Below, piece after piece: positions 51,601-62,337 of a DNA stretch of 64,000 nucleotides. Position 1 is the first letter of the stretch; each line of letters starts with the position of its first letter. A program made the position numbers and the translations under genes. Origin of the DNA: Myrica gale. Taxonomy: Eukaryota > Streptophyta > Magnoliopsida > Fagales > Myricaceae. Location: the NCBI GenBank assembly GCA_963930655.1, contig OZ005612.1:1803001-1867000 (forward strand). Direction: 5' to 3'. The notes beneath the pieces are model-generated. The model was not told the origin of the DNA, did no database searches, and saw only the letters and a program-made list of their open reading frames with translations.

Positions 51601-54116
51601 TCAATCATTGAAGCAAAACAATGCCTCCAACCAGTCCCAGGCCCCAAGAACTCTGTAAGCCTTTGGACCCGATAATCCAAATATATCTCTTCAATGTCTG
51701 AACCAAGTTTGAGACGCTCCTTACTACCAAATAGGATAATATCTCCCACTAAGCAAGAAAGACCATCAGTCCCAAAGTCTGTTTCGAATGATTCTTTCAC
51801 AAGATTTAGTAAAAAGGAGCACACTCCTTTAATTGCAACATTTGTTGGGGCACAGGTAAGTGTCCTATATCCCATTCTTAAAAGATTAAAGAGCAGTGTA
51901 CTAGTGGTTTTTGTTTTCCCTGTACCGGGGGGACCCCATATAAGTTCCACTGCTGACTTGTGGTTGCAATGAATCTTATGAAGACATGCAAGAACTGCCT
52001 TGGTTTGGGACTTATCCAGTCCAGTAGTCACACTGGTCCCAAATTTCCCATCCCAGCTGCTATCACTCTGCTCAAAACAGAGATCACAATCTTCCTCTAT
52101 CTGTTTTTCAACATGAAAGAAAGAAATCCATCACATGAAGTCGGAAATAAATGTCAATAAGACAAATGATGGACCAAAACAAGTATCTGTTGTCATAGTT
52201 GATGCATATGCAAAACAAAGAAACACTTGCAGATCGCCTTTCGCAAGTGAAAATAGATAGAAAGAAGAGATTAAAACAATGGTTACGTGATTGAATTTAA
52301 CATTTCCTATTAGTTAAGCTCTTGGGATAACTAGGTAAAATTGGGCATTCTAATGTTGAGCCAGGATGTATATTTTTTTTCCCTTCCATTTTTCATACAT
52401 TCATAATATGAGTAGAACAGACGATCCCAATTTTACTTACCAAAGAATCAGCGGACAAAACTTTCTTGATAATATTTTGATTTCGAGGCATGTGCAATGC
52501 ATTCCAAATTCTCTTGTTAGGTATTGTATTGATCAAGAAAATCACAAACAACGATTTACTGATCCCAGCATCCACTTCAATGTCTTTCAACGCCTTGACT
52601 TTAAATAGAGTAGTTGTGCTATTCCCCTCATGCTCATCCTCTGGAATTTTAGTGACAGCTATGAAAGCCCATTGTGATCCTATTCTTTGTAAATCCTCGG
52701 GTTTGGCATTTGCTAAAACAAATATGTCCCCTGGCAATGTCTTGTAAGGCTCCTCACCTCGAACATTGTGCCTGTTTTTCCAGTGATCAACCTTAACATC
52801 GTACAATTTTGAGCCATATGGCCTCGACTCCTGTAAGTCCAGTATTTCAGCAAAAGGGGCTCTTGATATAATCTCCATACTTGAATGCAGTTGTGCACGA
52901 GTTTCTTCCAGTAAAGGGTAAACATATGACCCAAAATACTGCTCAGTTGATTCAAAGGATTGTGGAATCTTCTCTACCTATAAAAGGACGACAGAGAAAA
53001 ACCTTGGGGTTAATAGCACAAATAAACAAATTATTTGCCGGAAAAATACAGTTAAAACAAGAGAAAATGATAATTTCCGATGCGTTATGATCAATAGTAA
53101 TAGTAACAGATGCAAATCTTCTACAGGTTTAATCAACACTTCAAGAATATGACAGTTTCCCTTCTCGTTCATCATTGCATTTTATTTTATTCTTTCTTTT
53201 CTCACTATGTGGCGGTTGTGGGAATCCTACAAAAACATGCCACAAAAAATCTCTACCACTAGTCTTTCTTCTTGGTTGAAATATTTCCAGAGATACCTTT
53301 TAGAATACTAACACAATTTGATCCAGCATTAACCAATATCATGTGATACCAACTTCTAAAGTTGATGAATGTCATGAAGATTTTACTTTTTCATCCAGGA
53401 AATATCCCATCCATCAGGAACAAAAACACTGAATCTCAAATTCATATCCTCAACTAGCTGTTGTATGGCAATAGCTTCTATTACTTAGTAAAACAAACAA
53501 CTCTGAGAACCTAAAAGGTATTGAGAGCCAAGTAATCAAACACAAAGAAAAGTTAGATTTTTCTCGTCTTTCCTTAGATTCGTTTTTAGACCCTTTCCTT
53601 AGAAAAGCTAAAATTCGACTCCGGAATAAAGAAATGAAGAGCATTTATTTGAAGTAGATCAGCTATATCCAGATGTAGCTGACCTGAAACGTCAAACAAA
53701 TAACAAAGACGGAATATTAATTAGCCGCTGACAAACCAACTTATCACTGAACATACAATTCTTTTCTCACGACGAGATCATGACGCACACTATCTTTCTT
53801 TCATTTTGTTTGATCTTTTGGTCTTGATATCCACTGTGGCGAAAGAGAAGAACAACATATAAAACTTTTTTTCATCGGTTTCTTCGTCATTGATGATTAA
53901 AAGCGGTGCATTATACAGAAATATGCTATAAAATCTCTAGCTTGTAGTAAACTAAATCAAGACGTACGGACAGACAGTTGGAACACAGCAAACCTCGTTC
54001 CTGTAAAGGTTTTTGTCGTAGACTTCTTCCAGGGACCAAGAAAGCACAATATCTGTGAACGCATCATGAGCAGCAGGAACTGCTCCCTTCTCGTCCGAAC
54101 CGTCCCCCTCCATCAT
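45656..54116 (-). CDS. SEN1-like plus UvrD-like double helicase (plant TRANK1-like), 3' truncated
   Basis: Very large plant protein family that fuses an SF1B SEN1/MAGATAMA3-type helicase to an SF1A UvrD-like ATPase and, normally, a long TPR-like C-terminus; its function is poorly known. Exons: 54116-53994, 52977-52441, 52100-50880, 50793-50466, 49694-49439, 49354-49138, 48989-48619, 48482-47961, 47249-46052 and 45841-45656; the first nine are open and in phase. Start [11 protein letters not shown]. First ATPase: Walker [12 protein letters not shown], Walker B LVVDEAAQ, then [29 protein letters not shown] and [13 protein letters not shown]. Second: Walker [12 protein letters not shown], Walker [30 protein letters not shown] and ECKGLEFQ. 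Exon 10 stops at TAA 45656 right after HNVLCSEL, before the last helicase motif, giving about 1,650 residues where relatives exceed 2,000 as I recall. The start of exon 5 uses a weaker acceptor. Convergent with RPP1. Confidence 0.82.
50008..50385. repeat. Tandem duplication of about 186 bp inside helicase intron 4
   Basis: A segment beginning ATACAAGCTGGCCCTTACAA at 50015 recurs at 50201, and the copies stay collinear through ACTATAACATCTAAGGAA and GATATTAATCAGAC to the end of the unit. The copies have diverged by scattered substitutions and small indels, so the duplication is not recent. Confidence 0.85.
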
Positions 54117-54880
54117 TGCCACTCTTCCAACACCTTTCTCAAACTCTTGTTTACTTCAATCTGCATGCAATATGAACGATGGATGCGATATCAAAAACCG
54201 AGTTCACATGTTACTTTAAATTCTTAAAAGCAAGATGTTAGAAAGGAAGGGACTGGATTCTTAGCTAGCAAGAAAAGTTACGTACGACGCTCAGACAAAA
54301 ACAAAAACCAAAAGATAAAGATAAAGAACATGAACTGAAAGAGAACCTAGGAATCTTTAGCACAAGCATTATTAATTATCAAGAGGAATGGATCTACACA
54401 TTTGCACCTTTTCCAACAGCTTGCGAGCCAAACGGAAACCTTAGGAAAAGGAAAAGAAATGGAAACCAGGTTGCAAAAGAAGTGGCTGTGTTTGAGAGTT
54501 GTTTTTAAGTTACTGTTTTATTTCTATTTCAAAACATGTTTGAGATTGATTTTTATCGGAGTTGGTGCAAGTAGATATATAGGGTTGAAATTAATTTGAG
54601 AAGTGATTTTGAGAAGTGTTTTTTATTGTTGGAGTTTGTGAATACCGTAGTTTGGAAAGTCTGAAAAAATTCAAATGAAAACTGTTAACACTTGGCCCGT
54701 AAGGTTAATCTATGTTTAATTGTTAATTTATCAATACAATAAAAAAGTATTATTATATAATATAAAAAATATATATCGTTAATGTTTTTTCCTTTGCCAC
54801 CTATATATCATACATACATATAAACACATTTCAGCTATTATACGTACCCTAATCTGTTTTCATTTGTCATACATAAATGA
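54117..54880 (-). promoter_or_regulatory. Upstream region of the helicase gene
   Basis: Should contain the 5' UTR and promoter of the minus-strand helicase gene in its first few hundred bases. No core element is assigned; the distal part is AT-rich with several CATA repeats (about 54808-54822). Confidence 0.35.
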
Positions 54881-55080
54881 TATTATTTAATTTAATATAA
54901 ATCATTATAAATAAAAAATCTATTATAAATAAAAAATAATATTATTTAATTTAATATAAATCATTATAAATAAAAAATATATTATAAATAAAAAATAATA
55001 TTATTTAATTTAATATAAATCATTATAAATAAAAAAATCTATTATAAATAAAAATAATATTATTTAATTTAATATAAATC
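54881..55080. repeat. 59-bp AT-rich tandem array, about 3.4 copies
   Basis: Units starting TATTATTTAATTTAATATAA occur at 54881, 54940, 54999 and 55058, exactly 59 bp apart. Each holds two ATTATAAATAAAAA sub-blocks. The last copy is cut after 22 bases, where the hairpin array begins. Confidence 0.93.
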
Positions 55081-55230
55081 ATTCAAGGCCACTTGGCCTT
55101 GAATGATTTACATCATTCATTTGTCGCGCACGCGGCTTGCGCACGGGTCGTGCGCGACAAATGAATGATTTATATCATTCATTTGTCGCGCGTCTGGCTT
55201 GCGCGCGGGCCGTGCGCGACAAATGAATGA
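55076..55230. repeat. Three consecutive hairpins
   Basis: Hairpin 1: perfect 16-bp arms 55076-55091 and 55094-55109 with a 2-nt loop (AAATCATTCAAGGCCA arm). Hairpin 2: perfect 21-bp arms 55112-55132 and 55149-55169. Hairpin 3: perfect 17-bp arms 55175-55191 and 55214-55230. Hairpins 2 and 3 are copies of each other about 63 bp apart (shared ATTCATTTGTCGCGC) with GC-rich loops containing GGCTTGCGC. Cruciform-forming DNA of this kind is typical of foldback ends or duplicated element termini. Confidence 0.93.
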
Positions 55231-55234
55231 CCTT

Positions 55235-55440
55235 TTACGTGCTTCTCGACTCGGCCACTACATTGGGCTTAGACTCGTGACCTTCATGCTCTGCGCTTTG
55301 CTCTGTTTCTGAATAGTCTGACAATGGGAAGTTGACTTTGGCTCTGGCCCCCCGGAACTCAATGGCGGCCTTATCGTAAGCCCTCGCAGCCTCCTCCTCT
55401 GTTTCCCATTTCCCACACAGCCTCCGAAAAATCAAAAATT
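55235..55440 (-). pseudogene. C-terminal half of an AP2/ERF DNA-binding domain
   Basis: The minus strand encodes [19 protein letters not shown] and [12 protein letters not shown], the last beta strand, helix and exit of an AP2/ERF domain, followed by a short acidic tail ending at TAA 55235. The N-terminal half of the domain (the YRGVRxRxWGK part) is missing: upstream the frame changes abruptly to unrelated sequence ([11 protein letters not shown]). A full gene is not present; this is a captured or deleted ERF fragment, lying directly against the hairpin array. Confidence 0.75.
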
Positions 55441-55483
55441 CGGTGACGGTGCAGGAGGCAGGAGCAATTGAGGGTTCATTCAC

Positions 55484-56668
55484 CGTGGAGGAGGTTGGAG
55501 AGTTTCGGGCTCACTGACTGGGGAGAGGAAGGAGAAGGGTCGGAAGAAATGCGGTGGTAGGGCCGGAACAGTTAGGTTGAAAATGAAGCAGTGGTAGAAA
55601 TTGGGGGAAAGAGTCTGCGAAGAAGTTAGGTTGGAAACGATGAAGCGGTAGGGCCGGATGAAATGAGAATTTCTATTAATAGAAATGATGAAGTGGTTGG
55701 GCCGGACAAAAAATTTCATAGGCCATATCTCTCCGTAGGGGCCAAAATTATTTGTTTGGCTTTGAAAGGGTGTTTCTGAGATTTAAAACATGAAAAACTC
55801 ACTTAAAAACAACTCTCAAACACACCCTTTTTCTTTTCTTTTCTCAGCAAGAGAATGTTGCAAAAGAAATACTTCGTGAACGCTTTTTTTTTCAAAATAA
55901 ATACTTCGTGAACGCAAAGGAGTTACATTTGAGTCTTTGACAGCCAAACGCCTTCTAAAATTCCTCTGATGTATTGACCCAAAAAAAAGTCCTCTCAACT
56001 TCCAGAGAAACGCTTCGGAATATGTTCTGCTACAGAAAATAAAACACAGCAAATAAATACTTTTGATTTCCTAAGATAAAAAGGGTCCTACTTTCTTGTC
56101 TTGATCTTAACTTAAAGAGTAAAGACGTCAACCAGTAAGCTGGAAGAGGCAATGAGTACTGTACGTGCGTAGAGGCTTTTTAATTGTGTCCTTCCTTTAC
56201 CAAAAGCCCGTTCACATTGTGGAGCAATTAATGAGACAATGACAATTAGATAAGAGAGATCTGGCGTAATTGCTTCCAATATATATATATATATATATGA
56301 GATAAATACATTTTAAACTCTCTCTATTTAAATTTATTATTTTTGTCATATCATACTGAATACTGATTTACACTTTTATTAAAAAAAATTATCAATTAAA
56401 TACAAATTTATATTTTAATCTCAAAAATTATGATTGTACTTTCCAAAAATATCAATGCCAACAAAAATATACGAAGACAAAATTATCGTTTCACATGTTA
56501 AAAAATTATTTTGTGTGTAAATTAGCTTAAATTTTTTAAAAAATAATAGAAAGTGTTTGAAATTAATAATTAATAAGTGTAATGTGACAAAAATAATAAA
56601 ATTTGAGTGTAAAATGTCAAAACTCTTATAATTAGAAAGTAGAATATATATATATGCAATAGGATCGA
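55484..56668. other. Intergenic; a probable MITE at about 56325-56605
   Basis: 55484-55740 is GC-richer with a thrice-repeated AAGCGGTAGGGCCGGA-like word (about 55553, 55641 and 55690). A (TA) run lies at 56280-56298. From about 56325 to 56605 ATTTATTATTTTTGTCAT mirrors TGACAAAAATAATAAAAT, suggesting a MITE. No gene. Confidence 0.45.
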
Positions 56669-57440
56669 AACGCTGGTTTCACTGGCCAACTAAAACATTG
56701 GTGGGATCAATATTTATCCCAAGTCAATAAAAATCGCATCCTCACAGGCTCACAGCTGTCAAATTGGATGTTAATGAAGATACTATAATGCATAATAATC
56801 AACTCATTCATGATGCTGTTAATTCTCTTTTTTATACTATTACAAAAAAAAAATTATTGGTGACCCCTCTTCTTACAAAGATAAAACTTCTGATTTTCTT
56901 GTTAATTTAAAATGTCTCACTCTTTCTTATTTCCGCTGGTATAAAGATGTTTTCCTTTCCAAAGTTTTTCACCGTGATGATTGTAGCCAAGCTTACTAGA
57001 AGGAAACTTTTATTGCCGATCTACCTTATTATTTTGCTCAAAAAGTCCGGATAAATCTTGTCACTCCTAATGGTCTTATTCACTATGATATATAGTCTTA
57101 CTTCTGGTGATATTATCAATATCATCAATAAGACAGGATTATGGATATGCAATGACTTGCGTTTGAAAAAGATTTCAGAAATTGACAAGAAAAACTCCAA
57201 ACGAGAGTTGAGATCCTTTTGTGAACAATATGGTTATCCTTCTCTTGTTCCTCTTCTGAACAAAAGAAACGATTTGAAAAACATTCTAAAAAACATAAGT
57301 ATTCTTCTCGAAAATATTTTAAGAAGAAACATCATTCTTCTTCCAAATCTTTTTCCTCCAAAAAAATCATCTTCCAAAAATAAAGCTTTTGTTGGAAATG
57401 TGGCATGACCATTTTGCCTCTAAATGTTCTAACAAAAAAC
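56669..57440 (+). pseudogene. EPRV coat-protein domain, broken
   Basis: Caulimovirid coat-protein-like sequence. Several in-frame stops and shifts break it; the longest piece (57058-57408) ends in a Lys/Ser-rich basic tract. A degenerate CCHC zinc knuckle follows (about 57392-57432, CWKCG then a shifted HFASKC). Confidence 0.7.
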
Positions 57441-58066
57441 AAATTCAACAATTAGATTTATCCTCTGATATTAAAGATAGGTTTTTTTTTCATTTTTCTT
57501 AATTCCACGAAGAATTTTGTATCCAACAAATTGATGAAGATTCAAATTCTTCCTCCTCTTCCTCTTCCTCTTCTTACCTTTCTGATTCTGATAAGGTTAA
57601 GCTTTGTGGCTGCGGAGGTGATACAGTGCTTGCAAACAAATTTTTGTTTTAACTAAAGCAGGACATTTACTTTTTGAAGCAGTCACTTAGATACATGACT
57701 CAGGAAAACAACAAGATTATCTTCTAAAAATGAAAGAAATCTTTTCTGAACTACCCTCATCCTCTTATTCAAGCCTTCCTCAACTCTTTTGATATTCATT
57801 ACAATATAAAGATATTCTTGCACGATTTTCTTCTCAAGATACAATTCCTGTCACCTTACAAGACCTTCAAAAAAAAGACATATCCTTAAAGCAAGAAGTG
57901 ACATCTTTAAAAGAAACTCAGCAAAATTACGAAAAAAAAATCACTGATCAACTTTTGCTGGTCTGTCTTCTCAAGATGACCAATACACCTCCATTAAAGC
58001 TCTCTGGGATCCCTACAACTTTTGAACCTTCTACATCAATACCTGAAGATAATTTCGGACAACTAA

Positions 58067-58345
58067 TTGATAGAATTGTTTTCCAAAAATGGTATGCTGA
58101 AAGTTACTATTTATATTCAAGATTTTACTTTTAATATTATTGCATTGATAGATTCTGAAGTTGATCTTAATTACATCCAAGAAGGTCTTATTGATTCCAA
58201 ATATTTTGAAAAAATCACTGAACGCCTTTCCCAAGCTTTTGTTTTAGTAAAAAATTTATCTTCCAAATTAATTTTAGGCAATTCATTCCTCGCATGTTTT
58301 ATCTTTTTATTGTCACTGAGGATGGAATCACATCACGGGTTTTAG
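58067..58345 (+). pseudogene. EPRV aspartic protease, active site altered
   Basis: Retropepsin-like segment with ALIDSEVDLNYIQEGL. The catalytic triad position that should be Gly (DSG/DTG) reads Glu, so the site is dead even apart from the flanking frame breaks. Confidence 0.7.
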
Positions 58346-58678
58346 GGCATGGTGTTACATTCAAATTTTATTATCCTCTTTTTCTCGTGATATCCACTTT
58401 CTCAAAAATATGTTTGTGAAAGAGGAAATCAATCTTCTCACTCAGAAAAAAAATTTCTCCGAAAAAAGAAACATTTACATTCTTTACAAAACGAAGTTCT
58501 TTTCAAACAAATTGACGAGCAATTGAAAGATACGACCCTTATTCAAGATATTAAGGCTTTTCAGAACAAAATTAAAACTGAAATTTGTTCCTCTCTCCCC
58601 ACGGCTTTTTGGAATCTAAAGAAACACATTATTACTCTTTCCTTATGGAAAATATTTTTCAGAGAAAAATATTCCTAT

Positions 58679-59410
58679 GAAAGCTAGGCCAATTCAAATG
58701 AATCAAGATATTTTAGAATTTTGCAAAAAAATATATTTCTGATTTATTACAAAAAGGTCCTATCCGAAAATCTAAATCACCCTGGAGCTGTTCCGCTTTC
58801 TATGTACATAAACAAACTGAATTAGAACGGGTAGTTCATTGACTTGTTATCAATTATAGTAAACCTTTGAATAAAGTTGTATAGTGGATTCGTTATCCAA
58901 TCCCCAACAAAAAAGACCTGTTAACCAAGTTACATGATGTTACTATTTTTCTAAATTTGAAATGAAATCGGGTTTTTGGCATATCCAGATTGCAGAAGAC
59001 GATAGATATAAAATTGCTTTTACTGTTACTTTTGGTCATTTTAAATAAAATGTTATGCCAATTGGTTTGAAAAATGCACCTTATGAATTTCAAAATATTA
59101 TGAATGATATTTTTAATCCATACTCTTCTTTTTCCATTGTTTTATATAGATGATGTCTTACTCTTTTCTAAAAATATGAAACAACACTAGATTCATTTGC
59201 GAAAATTCTTTAATATTATTAAAGATAATGATCTTGTTGTCTCTGCTCCTAAAATCAAATTTTTCGAAACAAAAATAAGATTTCTTGGCCATAATATTTA
59301 CCAAGGAATTATCACTCCTATTTCCCGTGCTATTGAATTTGCTGATCAAATCACTGATAAAACTCAACTTCAAAGATTTTTAGGCAGTTTGAATTACATT
59401 TTTTTATAAA
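58679..59410 (+). pseudogene. EPRV reverse transcriptase, multiple stops
   Basis: Recognisable RT blocks in changing frames: KSPWSCSAFYV (about 58772), YPIPNKKDLL, the catalytic YIDDV (about 59145) and FETKIRFLGHNI (59250 region) to LQRFLGSLNYI. In-frame stops occur near 58840, 58880, 59045 and 59188, and at least one shift lies between them. Confidence 0.8.
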
Positions 59411-59519
59411 AGATCTACGTAAATTATGTAAACCACTCTTTAACAGACTTCGAAAGAAGCCCCTGCATGGACTTCTTTTCATACTGATATTGTTAAACAT
59501 ATAAAATAGCATGACAAAC

Positions 59520-59945
59520 ATATGTCATGTATAGGTATTGCATCTCCAGCTGCATTCAAGATAGTAGAAACTGATGCACCAGATATCAGGGTACGGTGGC
59601 ATACTCAAACAACGCATTCGTATCACTGATAAAGAACATATCGTAAGGTTTCATTCTGTTGCATGGATTAATACTACACAATAAAAATACAACACTTTCA
59701 AAAATTAAGTTTTGTCTATCATAATTTGTATTTCCAAATTTCAAGATAATTTTCAACCAAAAATTTCTGATAGGTGTTGATTGCAAATTAGTCCAAGATA
59801 TTCTTCCTAAAGATATCAAAAACCATCTTTCCAAACAACAATTTGCCTGATGACAAAGTATTTTATTTATTTTTAATTTTGATATTAAATATATCAAAAG
59901 AGAATTCAACTTAATTCCTGACTCCCTTACTCGAAATTTTTACTT
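59520..59945 (+). pseudogene. EPRV RNase H remnant
   Basis: Short matches to the RNase H end of the polyprotein: a KIVETDAPDI block near 59560, then a VDCK block (about 59778) and FDIKYIKREFN (about 59878), interrupted by stops and frame changes. The sequence runs into a TA repeat at 59956. Confidence 0.6.
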
Positions 59946-59953
59946 GACATTGT

Positions 59954-59955
<2 letters not shown>

Positions 59956-59985
<30 letters not shown>
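59956..59985. repeat. (TA)n microsatellite
   Basis: Uninterrupted TA run of about 30 bases; a shorter one recurs at about 60211-60224 in the next repeat unit. Confidence 0.9.
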
Positions 59986-59989
<4 letters not shown>

Positions 59990-60001
59990 GTTTGGGACAA
60001 C

Positions 60002-60905
60002 ACAGGCCCATATCTTTCGTTCTCTTTGTTGGTTTTCACTTTAAAATTTCTTGGTAGGTCTGCTTTATAAAAAGAGTGATAGGTTTGCTTTTACTTTACA
60101 TTATATATCTTTCGGTCTCTTTGTTGGTTTTTACTTAACTTGTCATGGTAGGTCTGCTTTAGTGTTTTATAAAAAGAGTGGTAGGTTTGCTTTTACTTTA
60201 CGTTGTCTGGTATATATATATATAGAATATGTTTGGGACTACACATGCCCATATCTTTCGTTCTCTTCGTTGAAAATGTTAGTCCACGTTGCTAAATGAA
60301 AGGTTTATAAAAAGGCCTTTATGTAATCTTAACGAGATATAAGTGAAAGAATTAATAAATTTATTTTATTATAGATGTCTCATTTATCAGAATAAATATT
60401 TTTTTTCTTTAGTTTAAATTTTTATTTATTATATGGTATCGGAGCAAGGTTTTCGGTATTAGTCTGGTTACCTTCTAAAACCTCCCGACTTCAGATCAGC
60501 AACCACCGACAGAGCCCGGTGAACCTCTGGCGAATTTTCGACAATTTTATTTTCCCTGTTTTTTGTAAGTCCAAACTCAAGGAGAAAATGTCCACTTTAA
60601 ATTTACGGGGGAGTGTTGAAAATGTAGTCTCATATTGCTAAAGCAATGTGGGTAATTGAAATTAATAGCTTATAAATAAGCCCAATATAACTATTTTGAA
60701 ATATAAGTGAGAAAACTTAATGTCCAATTGAGCCTTCCAACAGTGAATGTAAGTCAATGATCGAACCACTTAAATATCTTGTCTCACTTATCAAAATTTA
60801 AATTTTTATTTCTTACAAGTTTTTAGTGAACTTTTTTTGGTAGGTCCGCTTTATAAAAAAGGGTGGTAGGTTTGCTTTTACTTGTACCTTGTCTGGTTAG
60901 AGGGA
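60002..60905. repeat. TATA-bearing tandem repeats beside the EPRV, split by a TRIM
   Basis: Three diverged units share CATATCTTTCGTTCTCTT, GGTAGGTCTGCTTTATAAAA and GGTAGGTTTGCTTTTACTT, starting at about 60008, 60108 and 60249. The third unit is interrupted at 60268 and resumes at about 60818, ending at about 60905. Each unit has a TATAAAAA box. They may be duplicated copies of the viral intergenic promoter region, an inference from position only. Confidence 0.7.
60268..60817 (+). mobile_element. TRIM: miniature LTR retrotransposon
   Basis: About 550 bp in all. 5' LTR about 60268-60433 and 3' LTR 60614-60817 share GTTGAAAATGT at the start, GTCTCA(T/C)TTATCA near the end and TTTAAATTTTTATTT at the end. 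Directly after the 5' LTR is a primer-binding site TGGTATCGGAGC (60434-60445), one base off the usual initiator-tRNA-Met type; directly before the 3' LTR is the polypurine tract GGGGGAG. The 180-bp interior is non-coding. It sits inside one unit of the tandem repeats described above. Confidence 0.85.
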
Positions 60906-60959
60906 TTCGCGTCGATACTGTTTCTTTCATGTTCACGCACATTGTTTATTTTTTATTTA

Positions 60960-61303
60960 AAAAAAATATATTTTTTATTCATAAACTATAATAAATTTTA
61001 CACTTTACATCCTAAATTACTAAATTTGAGACAATGCACTCTTTAATTATCAATTTTCAACCTTTGCACTCTTTATCAAAATTTTATTGAATATATTGAA
61101 AATATTAGTATTGAGATATTATTGTCGAAAGAGGGTGCAAAATGTATAATATTGGTAGTTGAAAGGTCTAATGTTTCAAAATGAGTAATTTAATATGAAA
61201 AATGTCGGAAGAGGGTGCAATGTGTCAAAACTGATAGTTTAGGGTGCAATGTGTTACAGACTCGGCAGTTCCAGCTGTTTATGAGTGGAAAATATATTTT
61301 TTT
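60960..61303. mobile_element. MITE-like element with long inverted ends
   Basis: The left end AAATATATTTTTTATTCATA mirrors the right end TATGAGTGGAAAATATATTT. The subterminal word GGGTGCAATGTG, with its variants, repeats inside. About 340 bp, non-coding. Confidence 0.6.
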
Positions 61304-62006
61304 TGTGATGTACTTTTTCTTCCCCACTTATTTGTAGAGGTTTTTACCGGCTCCAATTAATCAAAGACACTCAAAGGTGCTTATAAGATTACAAATATGT
61401 CGACTAGACTACTATTAAGTTTTTACGATTACGATCTTCCGTAATTTTTTTATCTGAGTAGTATAGTATATATTGAAGAAAAATAAATATAATAAGTAGA
61501 TTTTATATTATTTAATATTGTTTATATAAAAATTTTAAACAATATAAATCTTATAAAAAATAGTCGATGCGAATATTTCTCTCAAAATTATATGATTCGA
61601 CACTTGTCTTGCCGTCCGACGGGGAGGAATTGGCCGGAGCTTCCGCATTCATGCGCATTGCCATGTTGTAAACTTGTAGAAGTAACGGGGTTTTTGTCTT
61701 CCTAAATAGAAAGTAAGTCAATTTGTTGTTCTTTTTGGTAAATCAAAGAGAGCACGGCGGAAAAACAAAAAATAACAACATTTCCGTACGTTTGTTATTT
61801 ATGATTTTTTTTCCTTTTGTTCTAGCCTTCTAGGCTTCTAGCTAGTCAACTATTGACCCATCACGTACACCGACAATTTGCTAGAGTAATTTTTCTCTAA
61901 GCTCTAAGGTCTAAATAATTAAGCTCTGGCTAATACGCAGCTGTTCCAAAAAAACTACACGATTCAGAACAGTGTCGCTTGATCATAATAGGTTTACCCA
62001 GTGCAT
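61304..62006. other. Intergenic DNA
   Basis: No gene or clear repeat recognised. Confidence 0.45.
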
Positions 62007-62207
62007 TTAGAACTGAGGCATTCCTGTCCCTGCCTCCCGCAAAGAAGCAGGCATCCTCGGCCACGAATCGTCGAACACCAGAAAACATTCATCTTGTGTA
62101 GGAAGTGGGAACACATCAGACCTGGGCAGAACGCCCCAGGGCACACCTTCGCTTAATCGCGAGTATTTACTCTTGATGCGCTCCACGACTCTATCCGGCC
62201 CTACCAC
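62007..62207 (-). other. Coding-like frame without start, family not recognised
   Basis: A GC-richer minus-strand frame of 66 codons ends at TAA 62007 and contains RIKSKYSRLSEGVPWGVLP, TQDECFLVFDDSWPRMP. It has no in-frame ATG; a stop lies just upstream, after which CTCGAG/GTGG could be a splice acceptor. It may be the last exon of a small gene or a gene fragment. I do not recognise the family. Confidence 0.3.
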
Positions 62208-62337
62208 CTCGAGTTATAGAAAGCATCGCCAATAAAATAATACTCGCAGAGAACATTGGTCGTGGAGCTGCATGGTCCGAATCCTGCTACTGCCCAGTAT
62301 CCGCCGTCCTCCCTTCCCAATCTTTCTCGAGTCTTTC

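Larger units (their letters stand above)
56669..59950 (+). mobile_element. Endogenous pararetrovirus (Caulimoviridae) remnant
   Basis: Fossil copy of a plant pararetrovirus integrated in the host genome. In order on the plus strand there are remains of a coat protein with zinc knuckle, a linker, an aspartic protease, reverse transcriptase and RNase H. No movement-protein region is recognised upstream and no integrase or LTR is seen, which separates it from LTR retrotransposons. All domains are broken by stop codons and frameshifts, so no functional protein can be made. Base composition is very AT-rich, unlike the host exons. The genus cannot be fixed by eye; florendovirus-like copies are the commonest in eudicots. 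Confidence 0.8.

Noticed and set aside
57058-57408. A 116-codon plus-strand open frame that could be taken as a host gene
   Set aside because: It is the longest surviving piece of the pararetrovirus coat-protein region; flanking sequence continues the same domain in other frames.
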